This document shows, one piece after another, positions 5,113 to 5,641 of a DNA stretch of 5,641 nucleotides. The stretch covers positions 1-5,641 of the forward strand of contig JAITGH010000208.1 of the NCBI GenBank assembly GCA_031280855.1, read 5' to 3'. The notes under the pieces were generated by a model. The model saw only the letters and a list, made by a program, of their open reading frames with translations, had not been told where the DNA came from and ran no database searches. Source of the stretch: Oscillospiraceae bacterium (GTDB lineage: Bacteria > Bacillota > Clostridia > Oscillospirales > Oscillospiraceae). Made by a program: the position numbers and the translations under genes. How positions within the stretch are numbered: position 1 is the stretch's first letter; every line of letters starts with the position of its first letter.

Positions 5113-5641
5113 ATGGAACGACTAATCCGCGTACAGATTGCCGAAGGCAACCACGACTACATGACGCTGCTGGAGGAATCCATCGACCGCGAGCCGGATC
5201 TCGAGCTGACCGGCACCGCCGCAAATGGCGCTGAAGCCCTGGCAATGGTGACCGAGAATCCCCCGGACGTGCTGGTCTGCGAGCTTATGCTGCAAAAGCT
5301 CGACGGAATCGCGTTACTGAACGCTATCAACGGACTCGAAATCACGGCTCCCGCAGTGATCTTGCATTCCGCGTTCGTAAACGATCAGGTGATCTATGAC
5401 GCAAGCCGACTCGGGGCGCGTTACTTCGTCCCGAAGCCGTGCGAGGTGGCGGATCTGCTCGGTAAAGTCAAATTCGCAGGCCGAGAGCAATACCCGACCC
5501 CGATGAACGAGTTCGATCGGCAAGCCGCCCGACTCAGCCGTCAAACAGAGCAATCCGTCACGGACATCATCCACGAAGTCGGCGTGCCTGCTCACATCAA
5601 GGGCTATCAGTACCTGCGCGACGCGATCATCCGCGTGATCA
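5113..5641 (+). CDS. spo0A: Spo0A-like sporulation response regulator with degenerate receiver, 3' end outside window
   Basis: 176 codons are visible of a family normally about 260-270 long. Residues 1-120 form a CheY-like receiver, followed by a linker (about 121-146) and the start of the Spo0A effector domain, whose signature [18 protein letters not shown] (152-169) is nearly identical to known Spo0A proteins. Spo0A is the cytoplasmic master regulator of sporulation entry, normally activated by phosphorylation of a receiver aspartate. Aligned by eye with B. subtilis Spo0A, the phospho-acceptor Asp is Glu57 (LVCELML), the Asp-Asp metal pocket (VADDN) is Glu11-Gly12 (IAEGN), and the usual MP after the acceptor is LQ (60-61). 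Ser86 (HSAF) and Lys108 (PKP) of the switch are kept. The DNA-binding helices lie outside. The start is supported by GGAGG at 5099-5103, nine bases upstream. The frame is open throughout, so it does not look like a pseudogene. It may be the only Spo0A or a divergent paralogue. Confidence 0.92.
   Translation, partial: MERLIRVQIAEGNHDYMTLLEESIDREPDLELTGTAANGAEALAMVTENPPDVLVCELMLQKLDGIALLNAINGLEITAPAVILHSAFVNDQVIYDASRLGARYFVPKPCEVADLLGKVKFAGREQYPTPMNEFDRQAARLSRQTEQSVTDIIHEVGVPAHIKGYQYLRDAIIRVI

Noticed and set aside
5314..5595. A minus-strand open frame opposite spo0A
   Set aside because: Shadow of the spo0A coding strand, which has clear family motifs.

Overview
The window reads as chromosomal DNA from a GC-rich, anaerobic, endospore-lineage Firmicute (Bacillota, probably class Clostridia). 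The evidence is a recognisable Spo0A homologue, a two-subunit NuoE/NuoF-type NADH module of the kind found in Clostridia, strong GGAGG ribosome binding sites before every gene, and consensus-like sigma-A promoters in AT-rich gaps between GC-rich genes. The exact genus cannot be read from this segment. No mobile element, CRISPR array, tRNA or rRNA was seen.

Left third (1-1829, minus strand): a nuoE-nuoF pair overlapping by ATGA. It encodes the [2Fe-2S] subunit and the FMN/NADH-binding iron-sulfur subunit of a soluble NAD(P)H-linked enzyme such as a HydABC/Hnd hydrogenase. NuoF runs off the left edge just before the CGKC cluster motif expected in the family. The pair is driven by an extended -10 promoter (TTGAAT-17-TATAAT) at 1914-1942.

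Centre (1830-4789): a 273-bp divergent intergenic region, then tldD-tldE on the plus strand, two nucleotides apart and translationally coupled. Together they encode the TldD/TldE zinc metalloprotease. The tldD promoter (TTGACA-17-TAGACT, extended -10) overlaps a perfect palindrome, ACATAAT-TTAC-ATTATGT, and its leader can form a long hairpin. Both suggest dedicated regulation.

Right part (4790-5641): a 323-bp gap with a 13-bp perfect GC hairpin, two perfect Spo0A boxes (TGTCGAA) in the same orientation 105 bp apart, a sigma-A-like promoter and a small palindrome. The 5' two thirds of a spo0A-like gene follows and runs off the right edge. This protein keeps the Spo0A effector-domain signature (GVPAHIKGY), but its receiver has lost the phosphorylation chemistry: the phospho-acceptor Asp is Glu57 and the Asp-Asp metal pocket is Glu11-Gly12. 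It looks like a phosphorylation-independent or phosphomimetic Spo0A that may control its own gene through the 0A boxes. It also lacks the spoIVB neighbour usual for spo0A. This is the most interesting item in the window.
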